A stretch of DNA of 30,587 bases from a virus. Positions 1 through 5,572 of the stretch are shown one piece after another; the first letter of the stretch is position 1; every line of letters starts with the position of its first letter. The notes below the pieces were generated by a model. That model was given only the letters and a program-made list of their open reading frames with translations. It searched no databases and was not told the origin of the DNA. The DNA lies in the IMG/VR virus record IMGVR_UViG_3300035085_000003, positions 1 to 30,587 of that record. One strand, given 5' to 3'. Position numbers and translations under genes: made by a program.

Positions 1-1
1 C

Positions 2-181
2 TCACGACTCGTCTCCGAGCGCCTTCAAGTCGGCTTCGTACTTGTCGAGCTGCTCCCGGTAGACCGCGGCGCTCGCCAGCAATGCGTCGCTCTTGCCAAC
101 GGCGGCATCCATCTGCTTTTTCAGGTGCTCGGCGGCGCGGGTCAAAGCGCGGCGCAAGACCTGCTTGTCTTTGCTGTTCAC
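2..181 (-). CDS. Small polar helical protein, last visible gene of the left operon
   Basis: A 59-residue protein I do not recognise. I chose the GTG start because GGAG lies five bases upstream and because the GTG shares four bases (GTGA) with the stop of the preceding gene. A longer reading from base 280 would run through that neighbour in another frame. The sequence is charged and alanine/lysine-rich, with LRRALTRAAEHLKKQMDAAV followed by AVYREQLDKYEADLKAL, which predicts two amphipathic helices or a short coiled coil. There is no membrane segment or cysteine. It is probably co-translated with the upstream small genes. The operon may continue beyond the window edge. Confidence 0.6.
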   Translation of the reverse strand: MNSKDKQVLRRALTRAAEHLKKQMDAAVGKSDALLASAAVYREQLDKYEADLKALGDES

Positions 182-483
182 TTGGTCTCCTGGTTTGTTG
201 AACTGCTGCTTTGCTGAGACACGCGCTCTTTGATCTCGGCGAGCATGTCGAACGGCTTGTCGCTGCGCTCGACGGTGCATTCGCTATTTCCAACTTGCAC
301 GTACTCGTCGGGTAGCTCGATGAGCGTGGCTGCCTCGCGGCACAGCGCGAAGAGCGCGAACGTGAGCGTGGTGCCGTCCTCGCAAATGACCTGAAGCTCA
401 CGGCTCCATACGCCGTTCGTGTTCCGCCGCTGAGTCTTGATGCAAGACACGTCGTGGATGTTCGTGCTGATGATGGCGCTCAT
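178..483 (-). CDS. Unrecognised 101-aa early protein
   Basis: This protein is not recognised. The N-terminal two thirds alternates hydrophobic and polar residues, as in MSAIISTNIHDVSC and ELQVICEDGTTLTFALFAL, which suggests a small beta-sheet domain. The C-terminus is polar and serine-rich (SQQSSSSTNQETK). Three cysteines (near residues 14, 34 and 48) are not spaced like a zinc finger. The ATG overlaps the stop of the upstream gene as ATGA, and its own stop overlaps the GTG of the next gene, so all three are likely translationally coupled. Confidence 0.65.
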   Translation of the reverse strand: MSAIISTNIHDVSCIKTQRRNTNGVWSRELQVICEDGTTLTFALFALCREAATLIELPDEYVQVGNSECTVERSDKPFDMLAEIKERVSQQSSSSTNQETK

Positions 484-743
484 TTCGAGTCCTCCTGGGG
501 CGGTAGCGGAAGAAACTCGCCCTGCACGCCGAGCAGATAGGTGAGCAACTTGCGAATCTCGACAACGCGGCCAGCGAAGTGCGCGTACGTCGGGCTTGTC
601 GGCGTCACTACTCGCTCGTAGAAGCGCATATAGTCCGACAAGGCGGCCTGCACATCGCCGAGCTGATGGATGTCGAGCACGGGACGATAAACCCAGCGAC
701 TTGCGGCCGGTTCCTGAGCAGGCAGACGCGCTTGATCAGTCAC
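480..743 (-). CDS. Unrecognised 87-aa early protein
   Basis: This protein is not recognised. After a polar, proline-containing start, residues 20-75 look helical (HQLGDVQAALSDYMRFYERV, then VVEIRKLLTYLLGVQ), ending in a proline-rich tail. There is no signal peptide or cysteine pair. ATGA overlaps at both ends place it in one coupled chain with its neighbours. Its small size and position in the leftward early operon fit the accessory early proteins of lambda-like phages, which often modify host functions, but nothing in the sequence shows a specific role. Confidence 0.65.
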   Translation of the reverse strand: MTDQARLPAQEPAASRWVYRPVLDIHQLGDVQAALSDYMRFYERVVTPTSPTYAHFAGRVVEIRKLLTYLLGVQGEFLPLPPQEDSK

Positions 744-973
744 ACAGCCACCTGATGCTCGAGCGCCTTATGGTCGAGCGCCTGCTTCGTGAGATTTGCA
801 GCCAGCTCCTTGCCGGCCTCGACGATCAGATCGGCCACCACGTCGATAACCTGCTGTGTGCGCACTTCGTCGAGCATCAGCTCTACCTTCTGGAACTCGG
901 CGTCGATGGCGACCACGCAGCGGTAGCCTTCTTTGCCGTAGTTCTTGTCGATTCGGATTGCATTGACGCGCAT
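740..973 (-). CDS. Unrecognised 77-aa early protein
   Basis: The start is well supported: AGGAG sits six bases before the ATG. The protein begins with a beta-like stretch (residues 1-30, MRVNAIRIDKN and YRCVVAIDAEF) and continues as a helix rich in V, A and L (residues 36-72, including QQVIDVVADLIVEAGKELAA). It has no cysteine pairs or membrane segment. Sixty bases separate it from the upstream gene, the only real gap in this operon, and its stop overlaps the next gene as ATGA. The strong ribosome site suggests it restarts translation independently within the operon. The function is unknown. Confidence 0.68.
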   Translation of the reverse strand: MRVNAIRIDKNYGKEGYRCVVAIDAEFQKVELMLDEVRTQQVIDVVADLIVEAGKELAANLTKQALDHKALEHQVAV

Positions 974-1033
974 GAAATTCTCCTGTTTTGTCAGTTGTTT
1001 ACGAGTGGGCAGAGCAACATTTACGAACGGCGC

Positions 1034-1270
1034 TCATGCTCTGAGCATCGCGCAGCGTTCATGGAACTCGACGAGATGTTTAGCCGGCATCGCGATCGCG
1101 AACTGGACCGGCCGACCCATCTTGTCGATAGCGTGCTCGGCCGGGCAGTCCTTCGGCTCGATCACGTAGAGCTTGTATTCCGCCGCCATCATTCGTGCGA
1201 CGACGCCCTCGATCTGCCCGTAGATCGACAGAACCTCAGTCTGATTACGCAACGGTCTGACGCGGTTCAT
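1034..1270 (-). CDS. Unrecognised 78-aa early protein
   Basis: This protein is not recognised. It has mixed alpha/beta character: a basic N-terminus (MNRVRPLRNQTEV), a helix around residues 17-30, a beta stretch EYKLYVIEPKDC, then PVQFAIAMPAKHLVEFHERC. Two cysteines (in KDCPAE and HERCAM) are too far apart to form a knuckle. The ATG overlaps the stop of the upstream zinc-knuckle gene (ATGA). Its TGA overlaps an ATG that opens only 12 codons, which I take as non-functional. Confidence 0.62.
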   Translation of the reverse strand: MNRVRPLRNQTEVLSIYGQIEGVVARMMAAEYKLYVIEPKDCPAEHAIDKMGRPVQFAIAMPAKHLVEFHERCAMLRA

Positions 1271-1635
1271 CGCTGCTCTCCAAAACCGCTGGACGAGGGC
1301 TGGCGCCGAAGTTCGTCGGCGCGCTTGTTCTGCTCGCGCTTCGCCTCGCGATAGCGGCGCTCTAGTTCATCGTTGATGTCTGCAGACAGCCGCATCAACT
1401 GCTCGGCGCCGAGCGCGGAGAGCGACTGCGCTGAATCGCGACATAGAAAGCAAACAACGATCCCAGGCAGCTCCGCGTGCTGAATCGCTGGCGGCCACTG
1501 TTCGACCGTGAGGCCGCACACGAAGCACGACGGCCGCTCTTTCGGGCCGAGCGCGTACTTCTCGAAGAACGCCGCGAGCTGCGGATAGGCCTGCAGCATC
1601 CGCTGCTCCGATGTGAAACGATCTGCGCTGCTCAT
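1267..1635 (-). CDS. Small protein with two CxxC knuckles (zinc-finger-like)
   Basis: This 122-residue protein carries two cysteine pairs, C37-x2-C40 (SCFVCG) and C62-x2-C65 (VCFLCR). With a 21-residue spacer they have the layout of a four-cysteine zinc ribbon. The N-terminus (residues 8-30) is helical, and the C-terminal 50 residues are a strongly charged helix (ELERRYREAKREQNKRADEL) that could bind nucleic acid or form a coiled coil. The family is not recognised. ATGA overlaps on both sides tie it to the neighbouring genes. Zinc binding is inferred from spacing alone. Confidence 0.68.
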   Translation of the reverse strand: MSSADRFTSEQRMLQAYPQLAAFFEKYALGPKERPSCFVCGLTVEQWPPAIQHAELPGIVVCFLCRDSAQSLSALGAEQLMRLSADINDELERRYREAKREQNKRADELRRQPSSSGFGEQR

Positions 1636-1937
1636 CGCGTAGCGCTCCCGTCGTTCGAGGGCACGAGCGTTAGCTCAACGGGGAATCGGACGCTCCCGCT
1701 GTAGTTCCATTCCGACCACTTCGCTACCCCTCGGGTAACGAGCGCGTGCGCCGTGTTCGTGCTGAACGTCGGGACTTGCCGGCCGGCATGGGTCATGTTG
1801 TCGAACGCTGGCGTAGACCAGTAGCCGCCCGGGTGGCGCATCAGCTTCCCGCCATTCGACTGAGCGAGCGTCACGGCATGCTCCATCGTTGGCGAAAGCT
1901 TTACGCCCGGTTGTGCGCTGCCCTGTTCCAGATTCAT
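1632..1937 (-). CDS. Unrecognised 101-aa early protein, possible winged-helix fold
   Basis: The internal ATG at 1937 is chosen over a longer reading because it overlaps the stop of the upstream gene as ATGA, like the rest of this operon; the extra upstream residues look like out-of-frame translation. The protein begins MNLEQGSAQPGVKLSPTMEH, then AVTLAQSNGGKLMRHPGGYW, and later TNTAHALVTRGVAKWSEW. A helix, a short Gly/aromatic turn and a second helix ending in a basic residue resemble small winged-helix proteins often seen in phages. That fold is a guess from pattern and no DNA target is known. Confidence 0.62.
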   Translation of the reverse strand: MNLEQGSAQPGVKLSPTMEHAVTLAQSNGGKLMRHPGGYWSTPAFDNMTHAGRQVPTFSTNTAHALVTRGVAKWSEWNYSGSVRFPVELTLVPSNDGSATR

Positions 1938-2146
1938 CGCACGCTCCTCCGCTCGTTCGGCTTCGGCAACTTCACGAATCGCGACTTGTCCTTGCGCCAC
2001 TCGCAGTGACGCAGCCGCAAGTCGGTGAGCGGCGTCGCGCAGTAGCGGGGACGGTAAGCCGTTCCGTTCTCGGACGACCACACGAGGCGCGGCCGGATCG
2101 TCTCGCGCTGCTTGAGCTTGTACGGTGCATCGGCGGGGGTACTCAT
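1934..2146 (-). CDS. Unrecognised 70-aa basic early protein
   Basis: The start at 2146 is supported by GGAAGG about seven bases upstream and by an ATGA overlap with the 41-residue gene before it. A 209-residue reading of the same frame runs across two other genes and is rejected. The protein is short and basic (KLKQRETIRPRLVW, RLRHCEWRKDKSRFVKLPKP) with two isolated cysteines. The charge suggests nucleic-acid or phospholipid contact, but no motif is recognised. Confidence 0.6.
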   Translation of the reverse strand: MSTPADAPYKLKQRETIRPRLVWSSENGTAYRPRYCATPLTDLRLRHCEWRKDKSRFVKLPKPNERRSVR

Positions 2147-2268
2147 CGGCCGTCCTTCCATCGGTGAATCCGCGGATACACGCACGCGATCTTCTCCTCG
2201 CGCGTCTCCACCGGAACGTCTAATGCGCCGATCGTGTGCAGGCGCAGGAATAGCGCTTGGATGCTCAT
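2143..2268 (-). CDS. 41-aa micro-protein linking two early genes
   Basis: This very short gene fills the gap between two longer ones exactly. Its ATG (2268-2266) overlaps the TGA of the 181-residue gene, and its own TGA (2145-2143) overlaps the ATG of the 70-residue gene, an ATGA junction at each end. The product starts MSIQALFLRLHTIGALDVP and ends ACVYPRIHRWKDGR. An N-terminal hydrophobic helix is followed by a basic, aromatic tail. It is not recognised. The double overlap is the main evidence that it is translated. Confidence 0.6.
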   Translation of the reverse strand: MSIQALFLRLHTIGALDVPVETREEKIACVYPRIHRWKDGR

Positions 2269-2810
2269 CGGCCGCGATCCTCGGCCAGCGCCTCGTCCCG
2301 GCTCTTGAGATACCGAACCTCGTCCTCAACGCGAGTGACGAGCGCCGCATCCGCGTACTCGTTCCACGCCTCGAGCGCGATCTGCCCGAACCAGTGCGGG
2401 TCGTTCTTGCGCACCGCGGCGGCGAGCGCTGGGGTCTTCTCGTAGAACGCATCCTCGACGCCACCGCAGTAGTGCATGTAGAGCGCGCGGAGCTTGAGCC
2501 AGTCGGCGTCGGCCTTCGCGTCATCCATTGTCCAGCCACCCCGTAGTGCATCGGCCAGTTCACGGACGAGCTTCGTCAGCGCCTTCTCCGCCTCGTGCTC
2601 GCGCATCGTCGGCTCGGGCGGGGTGTGCATCACGCCCTGCACCTGGCTGATGACGCTGTTCATGAGCGCCGCTGCTCGAAGGGAGTGCGTGGCGTCGGTC
2701 AGCGGGTCCAAGAGGTTCGTCGGCTTGTTGCCGGCGAGCGTCTCCGCGTTCAAGAGCTTCGCGTGGATATAGCCGGGGACGTCGGTCGGGTTCGTGGGGT
2801 TGATGCTCAT
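2265..2810 (-). CDS. Unrecognised 181-aa protein, first large gene of the left operon
   Basis: GAGG lies five bases before the ATG, giving a clear start. The protein is acidic and largely helical (HSLRAAALMNSVISQVQ, EAEKALTKLVRELADALRGG, DWLKLRALYMHYCGG), with a charged end EVRYLKSRDEALAEDRGR. It has no membrane segment, no catalytic motif that I recognise and a single cysteine. It lies about 230 bases downstream of the predicted leftward start site, behind a leader that may hold regulatory repeats. The overlapping small genes downstream depend on it for coupled translation. Confidence 0.68.
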   Translation of the reverse strand: MSINPTNPTDVPGYIHAKLLNAETLAGNKPTNLLDPLTDATHSLRAAALMNSVISQVQGVMHTPPEPTMREHEAEKALTKLVRELADALRGGWTMDDAKADADWLKLRALYMHYCGGVEDAFYEKTPALAAAVRKNDPHWFGQIALEAWNEYADAALVTRVEDEVRYLKSRDEALAEDRGR

Positions 2811-2840
2811 GGCTACCTCGCTGTCTACTGGCCTAAAGGC

Positions 2841-3038
2841 TTACGGCGCTTTGTGCGCTACCGTACAAAAGCGTTCGTTATGTTCACTTCCTAACAACCA
2901 AATGAACATTCTGTTAACTTCGCGGGACTTACCGAGAACGAGAACATCCGGCGCCGAGCCGAACATAAGAACAACGAGAGGGGGTGCGACGTTGAAGCCG
3001 TTTACCTGACTCGCCGAGTTGTCCATGCCGTTGCGCAT
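2841..3038 (-). CDS. Possible leader protein of the left operon (65 aa, uncertain)
   Basis: An open frame begins at the ATG at 3038, only about two bases past the start site predicted from the leftward promoter (expected near 3040). The mRNA would therefore be essentially leaderless. The predicted protein contains a hydrophobic central part (NGFNVAPPLVVLMFGSAP and RMFIWLLGS). No Shine-Dalgarno sequence is present and composition alone does not prove coding. In lambda this position holds the N antiterminator, but this product lacks the arginine-rich start of N. It may equally be an untranslated leader. Confidence 0.25.
   Translation of the reverse strand: MRNGMDNSASQVNGFNVAPPLVVLMFGSAPDVLVLGKSREVNRMFIWLLGSEHNERFCTVAHKAP
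2881..2974. repeat. Nested inverted repeats and GAACAT repeats in the left leader
   Basis: TGTTCA at 2881-2886 is inverted as TGAACA at 2903-2908, and TAACA at 2892-2896 is inverted as TGTTA at 2912-2916. The hexamer GAACAT occurs at 2904, 2942 and 2961, with GAACAA at 2969. All lie in the 299-base stretch between the first sure gene of the left operon and the repressor. They could be an RNA structure, an antitermination site or a protein-binding array. No function is established. Confidence 0.35.
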
Positions 3039-3046
3039 GGTCCAGT

Positions 3047-3075
3047 ACCATACGCATACGCATAGTGAGTGTCAA
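3047..3075 (-). promoter_or_regulatory. Leftward early promoter (PL-like)
   Basis: On the minus strand TTGACA (3075-3070) is a perfect -35 element, followed by a 17-base spacer and TATGGT (3052-3047) as -10. Transcription should start near 3040 and run into the left operon. The spacer contains CTATGCGTAT, also present in the rightward promoter, so both are probably controlled by the same repressor. The topology (repressor between two promoters pointing away from it) is that of the lambda immunity region. Confidence 0.75.
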
Positions 3076-3088
3076 TACCTCGGCGTAT
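3050..3088. promoter_or_regulatory. Operator half-sites at the leftward promoter
   Basis: ATACGC occurs twice in tandem (3050-3055 and 3056-3061), covering the spacer and part of the -10, and the inverted copy GCGTAT lies at 3083-3088 beyond the -35. The same hexamer forms the palindrome at the rightward promoter. Clustering in two divergent phage promoters, rather than the hexamer itself, is the evidence for repressor or Cro binding. Confidence 0.6.
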
Positions 3089-3109
3089 AGATTTTTGCGC
3101 TAGGCGGGG

Positions 3110-3487
3110 TCAGGCGACGTGTTGTTGGGACGCGCGCTGGGCCTCGATGAGGCCGAGCATGTCGTCCAGCACTTTCTTTTGTGCGGGCTCGAGGCGGTCG
3201 TAACGCTTGGCGAAATTGCGGGCGCGAACAGTGATCTTGTCGGCATCGGACGGCGCGGGCATCAACGACTCCTCGCCGCGAGCTTGTGCGGCCGAAATGC
3301 CGAAGTACCCGGCTACTTTATCAACAAGATCCTTTTTGGGTTGGTAACGAGGATTGGCGAGGGCTCGCGATATGGTAGGCTGACTTACCTTCAGCGCACG
3401 GGCTAACGCAGAAGCGTTGACCTTCTGATCCGTCCCCATGAGATCGGCACGGTAAATCTCGCCGCTTGCGAGTTCCGTAAGCACCAT
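3110..3487 (-). CDS. Phage repressor (short CI-type helix-turn-helix protein)
   Basis: A 125-residue HTH transcription regulator, probably the prophage repressor. Residues 27-44 (SALARALKVSQPTISRAL) form a classical helix-turn-helix, followed by QPKKDLVDKVAGYFGIS, the usual helical end of the HTH_3 fold. The rest (about residues 75-125) is a charged helical tail. I see no S24/LexA-type peptidase domain, so RecA-stimulated self-cleavage is not expected. I start at 3487, with GGAAG nine bases upstream; the 31 extra residues from 3580 would begin in the operator and look non-coding. It sits between the divergent promoters and shares the segment VSQPTISR with the Cro-like protein. Confidence 0.8.
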   Translation of the reverse strand: MVLTELASGEIYRADLMGTDQKVNASALARALKVSQPTISRALANPRYQPKKDLVDKVAGYFGISAAQARGEESLMPAPSDADKITVRARNFAKRYDRLEPAQKKVLDDMLGLIEAQRASQQHVA

Positions 3488-3545
3488 GCCGAAGGGCTTC
3501 CGTCTGGTTGTCACGAACACAATAATGCGCGAGCGTATCACTAGT

Positions 3546-3559
3546 CCGCAGCTATGCGG
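3546..3559. other. Small hairpin in the repressor leader
   Basis: CCGCA (3546-3550) and TGCGG (3555-3559) flank a four-base GCTA loop. It lies between the divergent start sites, in the stretch transcribed ahead of the repressor, and could affect repressor mRNA stability or translation. There is no T-run, so it is not an intrinsic terminator. Confidence 0.35.
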
Positions 3560-3580
3560 GGGCGCATTGACATAAACCAA
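3552..3580 (-). promoter_or_regulatory. Weak candidate repressor-maintenance promoter
   Basis: On the minus strand TTGGTT (3580-3575), a 17-base spacer and GCATAG (3557-3552) give a poor sigma-70 match facing the repressor gene and overlapping the rightward promoter region. Maintenance promoters of lambda-like repressors are often weak and activated by repressor bound nearby, so weakness does not exclude it. This is a guess from spacing only. Confidence 0.3.
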
Positions 3581-3594
3581 CCTATGCGTATACG
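3567..3594 (+). promoter_or_regulatory. Rightward early promoter (PR-like)
   Basis: TTGACA (3567-3572), a 16-base spacer and TATACG (3589-3594) form a good sigma-70 promoter directed at the Cro-like gene. The predicted start site is near 3601, only about three bases before the ATG at 3604, and no Shine-Dalgarno sequence precedes that ATG. The transcript is therefore predicted to be leaderless or nearly so. Confidence 0.75.
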
Positions 3595-3595
3595 C
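3582..3595. promoter_or_regulatory. Palindromic operator at the rightward promoter
   Basis: GCGTATACGC (3586-3595) is a perfect ten-base palindrome lying on the -10 element. Its left part belongs to CTATGCGTAT (3582-3591), repeated exactly in the leftward promoter at 3056-3065 on the other strand. A further GCGTAT lies at 3533-3538 in the repressor leader. Bound protein here would block RNA polymerase. The likely ligands are the repressor and the Cro-like protein, which share recognition-helix residues. Confidence 0.65.
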
Positions 3596-3603
3596 TTCGC
3601 GGC

Positions 3604-3858
3604 ATGCCCGAGAATTTCAGCCGCACCGTCCAACAGATCGCCGACACGGGAATTTCCGACTCCGAAATCGCTCGAGTAATCAGCGAAGGCGGGGTCGATG
3701 TCTCACAGCCGACCATCTCCAGGCTCCGCACGGGGCGTATCAAAGCGCCAAGTTACGAGCTGGGGGTGGCTCTAAAGGCGCTCCACAAGAAACGTCGAGC
3801 CGCGCGTAATGGCGCCGCCGCGCTGCGCGATCCGGTCGGGCTGCGGGCGGTCAAGTGA
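3604..3858 (+). CDS. Cro-like helix-turn-helix repressor
   Basis: An 84-residue DNA-binding protein and the first gene of the rightward early transcript. The HTH spans roughly residues 19-44 (DSEIARVISEGG, then VDVSQPTISRLRTG) and is followed by SYELGVALKALHKKRRAA, a basic helical end. It faces away from the repressor and begins just downstream of the rightward promoter, the position of cro in lambda-like phages. The octapeptide VSQPTISR is identical in the repressor, which suggests both read the same operators. No ribosome site is visible before the ATG. The next gene overlaps its stop as TGATG. Confidence 0.82.
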   Translation: MPENFSRTVQQIADTGISDSEIARVISEGGVDVSQPTISRLRTGRIKAPSYELGVALKALHKKRRAARNGAAALRDPVGLRAVK

Positions 3859-4022
3859 TGGAACGCCAATATCTCGACGCGCTGATTCAGTCGTACCTGA
3901 CACATCTTGGCAAGGTCGAACCAGGTGGCGAGGCTTGGTGCGAGATGCAGGACGAGATCAAGCGCCTGCGCGAAGTTCAGAGCGGACTTGGCCTCGTCCC
4001 CTATCCGAGACCGCCCCATTGA
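3858..4022 (+). CDS. 54-aa early protein downstream of the Cro-like gene
   Basis: A short gene whose ATG overlaps the Cro-like stop (TGATG) and whose TGA overlaps the TTG of the next gene. The product begins MERQYLDALIQSYLTHLG, then EAWCEMQDEIKRLREVQSG, and ends in a proline-rich tail. Two amphipathic helices are likely. In lambda this slot holds cII, but no helix-turn-helix is visible and I do not recognise the family. The tight junctions on both sides support translation. Confidence 0.6.
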   Translation: MERQYLDALIQSYLTHLGKVEPGGEAWCEMQDEIKRLREVQSGLGLVPYPRPPH

Positions 4023-4210
4023 GCACGCCCAACCTTCCTGCCGCTCCGGCCACTTCCTCTCGCGTTACACCCCAAACCGGCCGGGGCGGCACTCTCGACT
4101 ACTACTCCCGCAAGCAGCTCAAGCACGCGAGGAACGCGGCGCTGACGGCGCTGACGTGGTTTGCCGTCTGCGTGCTCGCGGTTGTGTATGCGTGGGTGAC
4201 CGGGCACTGA
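4019..4210 (+). CDS. Small C-terminally anchored membrane protein (TTG start)
   Basis: A 63-residue protein read from a TTG that overlaps the previous stop as TTGA; its own stop overlaps the ATG of the O-like gene (TGATG). The N-terminal half is polar and proline/threonine-rich (STPNLPAAPATSSRVTPQTG), then comes a basic patch (YYSRKQLKHARN), then a single hydrophobic segment (LTALTWFAVCVLAVVYAWV) at the very end. This predicts a tail-anchored inner-membrane protein with a cytoplasmic N-terminus. No in-frame ATG is available within this interval. The function is unknown. Confidence 0.55.
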   Translation: MSTPNLPAAPATSSRVTPQTGRGGTLDYYSRKQLKHARNAALTALTWFAVCVLAVVYAWVTGH

Positions 4211-5076
4211 TGGGCTACACGCCGCTTTTCGACTCACTCACAAGCGGGACGCTATTCGGCCGATGGCCGGATATTGGGCTGTGGCCGATTCTGCTGTCTA
4301 TGGCCGACTGGCGCGGCCACGTCGACCACACACCCGAGTACATCGCCGGGGTTACCGGCCTCGGACTCCCTGATGTTCTCGCCTGTATTGAGCGTTTCTG
4401 CGCCCCCGATCCGCGTAGCCGCTCGCAAGAGAACAGCGGCGCTCGTCTCGAGCTGATCGACCCTGCACGTAATTGGGGGTGGCGTGTCGTCAATCACGCC
4501 AAGTATCGAGAGAAGGCGCGCGAGCTCAATCGAACCGCGAGCGGGGAAGCCGCAGAGAAGCAGCGGCGCTATAGGGACCGGCAGCGTTCCACGGCAACGG
4601 AGAGCGAAACGTTACCCGACGTTACCAGACGTCCCGGCGCAAACCCCGACTCAGACTCAGACTCAGACTCAAACACAGACAAGAAAGAAAATACCTCGCA
4701 CGCTGCGCGTGCTCGTGTGCCGTCCCGGCACATCGAAGGGATTTTTCGCCACTGGCAGCTCGTTCACGGACACGAACAAAGCCGTCTGGATGACAAGAGG
4801 CGCCGGCTCATCGCGAAGGCGCTCAAAACCTACACCTACGAGCAACTTCGCGACTGCATCAGCGGCTACAAGCTCTCGCCATTTCACCAGGGGCAGAACG
4901 AGCGCAGCACGGTCTACGACGACATCGCTCTGATGCTTCGTGACGCGAAGCAAGTCGACCAGGGCTTGCGCTTCCTCGCGAATCCACCGACCGGCCCGCC
5001 AGCGAATGGCGGTAAGCCGCGCACACGGTACGAGCAGATTTTCGGCAAAGACGACGTGGTGATTGTCGATGGCTAG
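4210..5076 (+). CDS. O-like phage replication initiator
   Basis: A 288-residue protein with the layout of phage replication organisers such as lambda O: an N-terminal winged-helix-type domain (residues 1-105, LFDSLTSGTLFGRWPDIGLW and YIAGVTGLGLPDVLACIERF), a polar linker (110-170) and a C-terminal domain (175-255, IFRHWQLVHGHEQ, KRRRLIAKALKTYTYEQL) of the kind that contacts the helicase-loading machinery. The linker DNA carries tandem repeats and an A-rich run, as at the lambda origin. The real start is the ATG at 4210; earlier in-frame codons lie within two other genes. The following loader-like gene overlaps its end by eight bases. Confidence 0.7.
   Translation: MGYTPLFDSLTSGTLFGRWPDIGLWPILLSMADWRGHVDHTPEYIAGVTGLGLPDVLACIERFCAPDPRSRSQENSGARLELIDPARNWGWRVVNHAKYREKARELNRTASGEAAEKQRRYRDRQRSTATESETLPDVTRRPGANPDSDSDSDSNTDKKENTSHAARARVPSRHIEGIFRHWQLVHGHEQSRLDDKRRRLIAKALKTYTYEQLRDCISGYKLSPFHQGQNERSTVYDDIALMLRDAKQVDQGLRFLANPPTGPPANGGKPRTRYEQIFGKDDVVIVDG
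4611..4695. other. Candidate replication origin inside the O-like gene
   Basis: Two ten-base tandem units (GTTACCCGAC and GTTACCAGAC, 4611-4630) are followed by a decayed third. Then come four exact tandem copies of GACTCA (4648-4671) and an adenine-rich stretch up to about 4695. They encode the flexible linker including SDSDSDS. Lambda carries its iterons and AT-rich unwinding region at the equivalent place in O. The repeats here are shorter than lambda iterons and may simply reflect the Asp-Ser repeat, so this is a positional inference. Confidence 0.4.
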
Positions 5077-5572
5077 AGCAGTTAGCAGGCGTGCGAAGAG
5101 GACTTGGGACAGGCTCGGGAGCTGGTACGGCTCCCGGCTCGCCGATCAGTACGGCGAGCACCCGCCCGAAGATTGGGTGGATCTGTTCGACCGCACCGAC
5201 GACGAGCGGCTAGACCAAGCACTTTCGTCCGTTCGCCATGCGTCGCCGATTCACCCGCCTACTCTCGGGCAGCTCGAGAACGCAATACCGCGGCGCGAAG
5301 TAGCGGGCTCGCCGTCACGAGCGCAAACCGTCGCCAACGCAATCATGACGCGACATGGGGCCGAGATGTGCATACACCAGCTCAAACAGCCGTGGAATTA
5401 CTTCGGGCCGGTCAAGGACTTCATTAGCAAAAGTCGCGGCGAGAACGGCAACGAGGTAATCAAGCATCCCGAGGTTCGCGGCGTTCAAGTGCCCGCATGC
5501 GCCGAGTGCTCCAAGCCGACGTTTCGGATGCTCGTCGACGACATCGTGACGCAGGGTGTTCGCGCAGCATGA
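5069..5572 (+). CDS. Putative replication protein, helicase-loader-like (lambda P position)
   Basis: A 167-residue protein directly after the O-like gene, overlapping it by eight bases and leading into NinG by an ATGA overlap. This is the slot of P-type helicase loaders. Residues 1-25 are basic (VSRRAKRTWDRLGSWYGSRL). Residues 33-73 (PEDWVDLFDRTDDERLDQAL, then PPTLGQLENAI) resemble the helical middle and PP-T/S-x-x-EF-like motif of phage loaders. A CAEC pair lies at residues 144-147. No Walker A motif is present, so it is not a DnaC-type ATPase. The assignment leans on gene order. Confidence 0.5.
   Translation: MARAVSRRAKRTWDRLGSWYGSRLADQYGEHPPEDWVDLFDRTDDERLDQALSSVRHASPIHPPTLGQLENAIPRREVAGSPSRAQTVANAIMTRHGAEMCIHQLKQPWNYFGPVKDFISKSRGENGNEVIKHPEVRGVQVPACAECSKPTFRMLVDDIVTQGVRAA

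Noticed and set aside
596-1354. Plus-strand open frame of 252 codons across the left operon
   Set aside because: It crosses four overlapping minus-strand genes whose ATGA junctions and ribosome sites are far better evidence; the translation is Arg/His-rich without a domain.
2147-2563. Long N-terminal extension of the 70-residue gene
   Set aside because: The extension reads as repetitive Arg/Ser/Thr and covers two other genes; the internal ATG at 2146 has a good ribosome site.
2794-3009. Plus-strand open frame of 71 codons in the left leader
   Set aside because: It is antisense to the leftward transcript, has no ribosome site or domain and crosses the repeat region.
3488-3580. 31-residue N-terminal extension of the repressor
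   Set aside because: It would start inside the operator region and has a poor ribosome site; the sequence does not look like part of an HTH protein.
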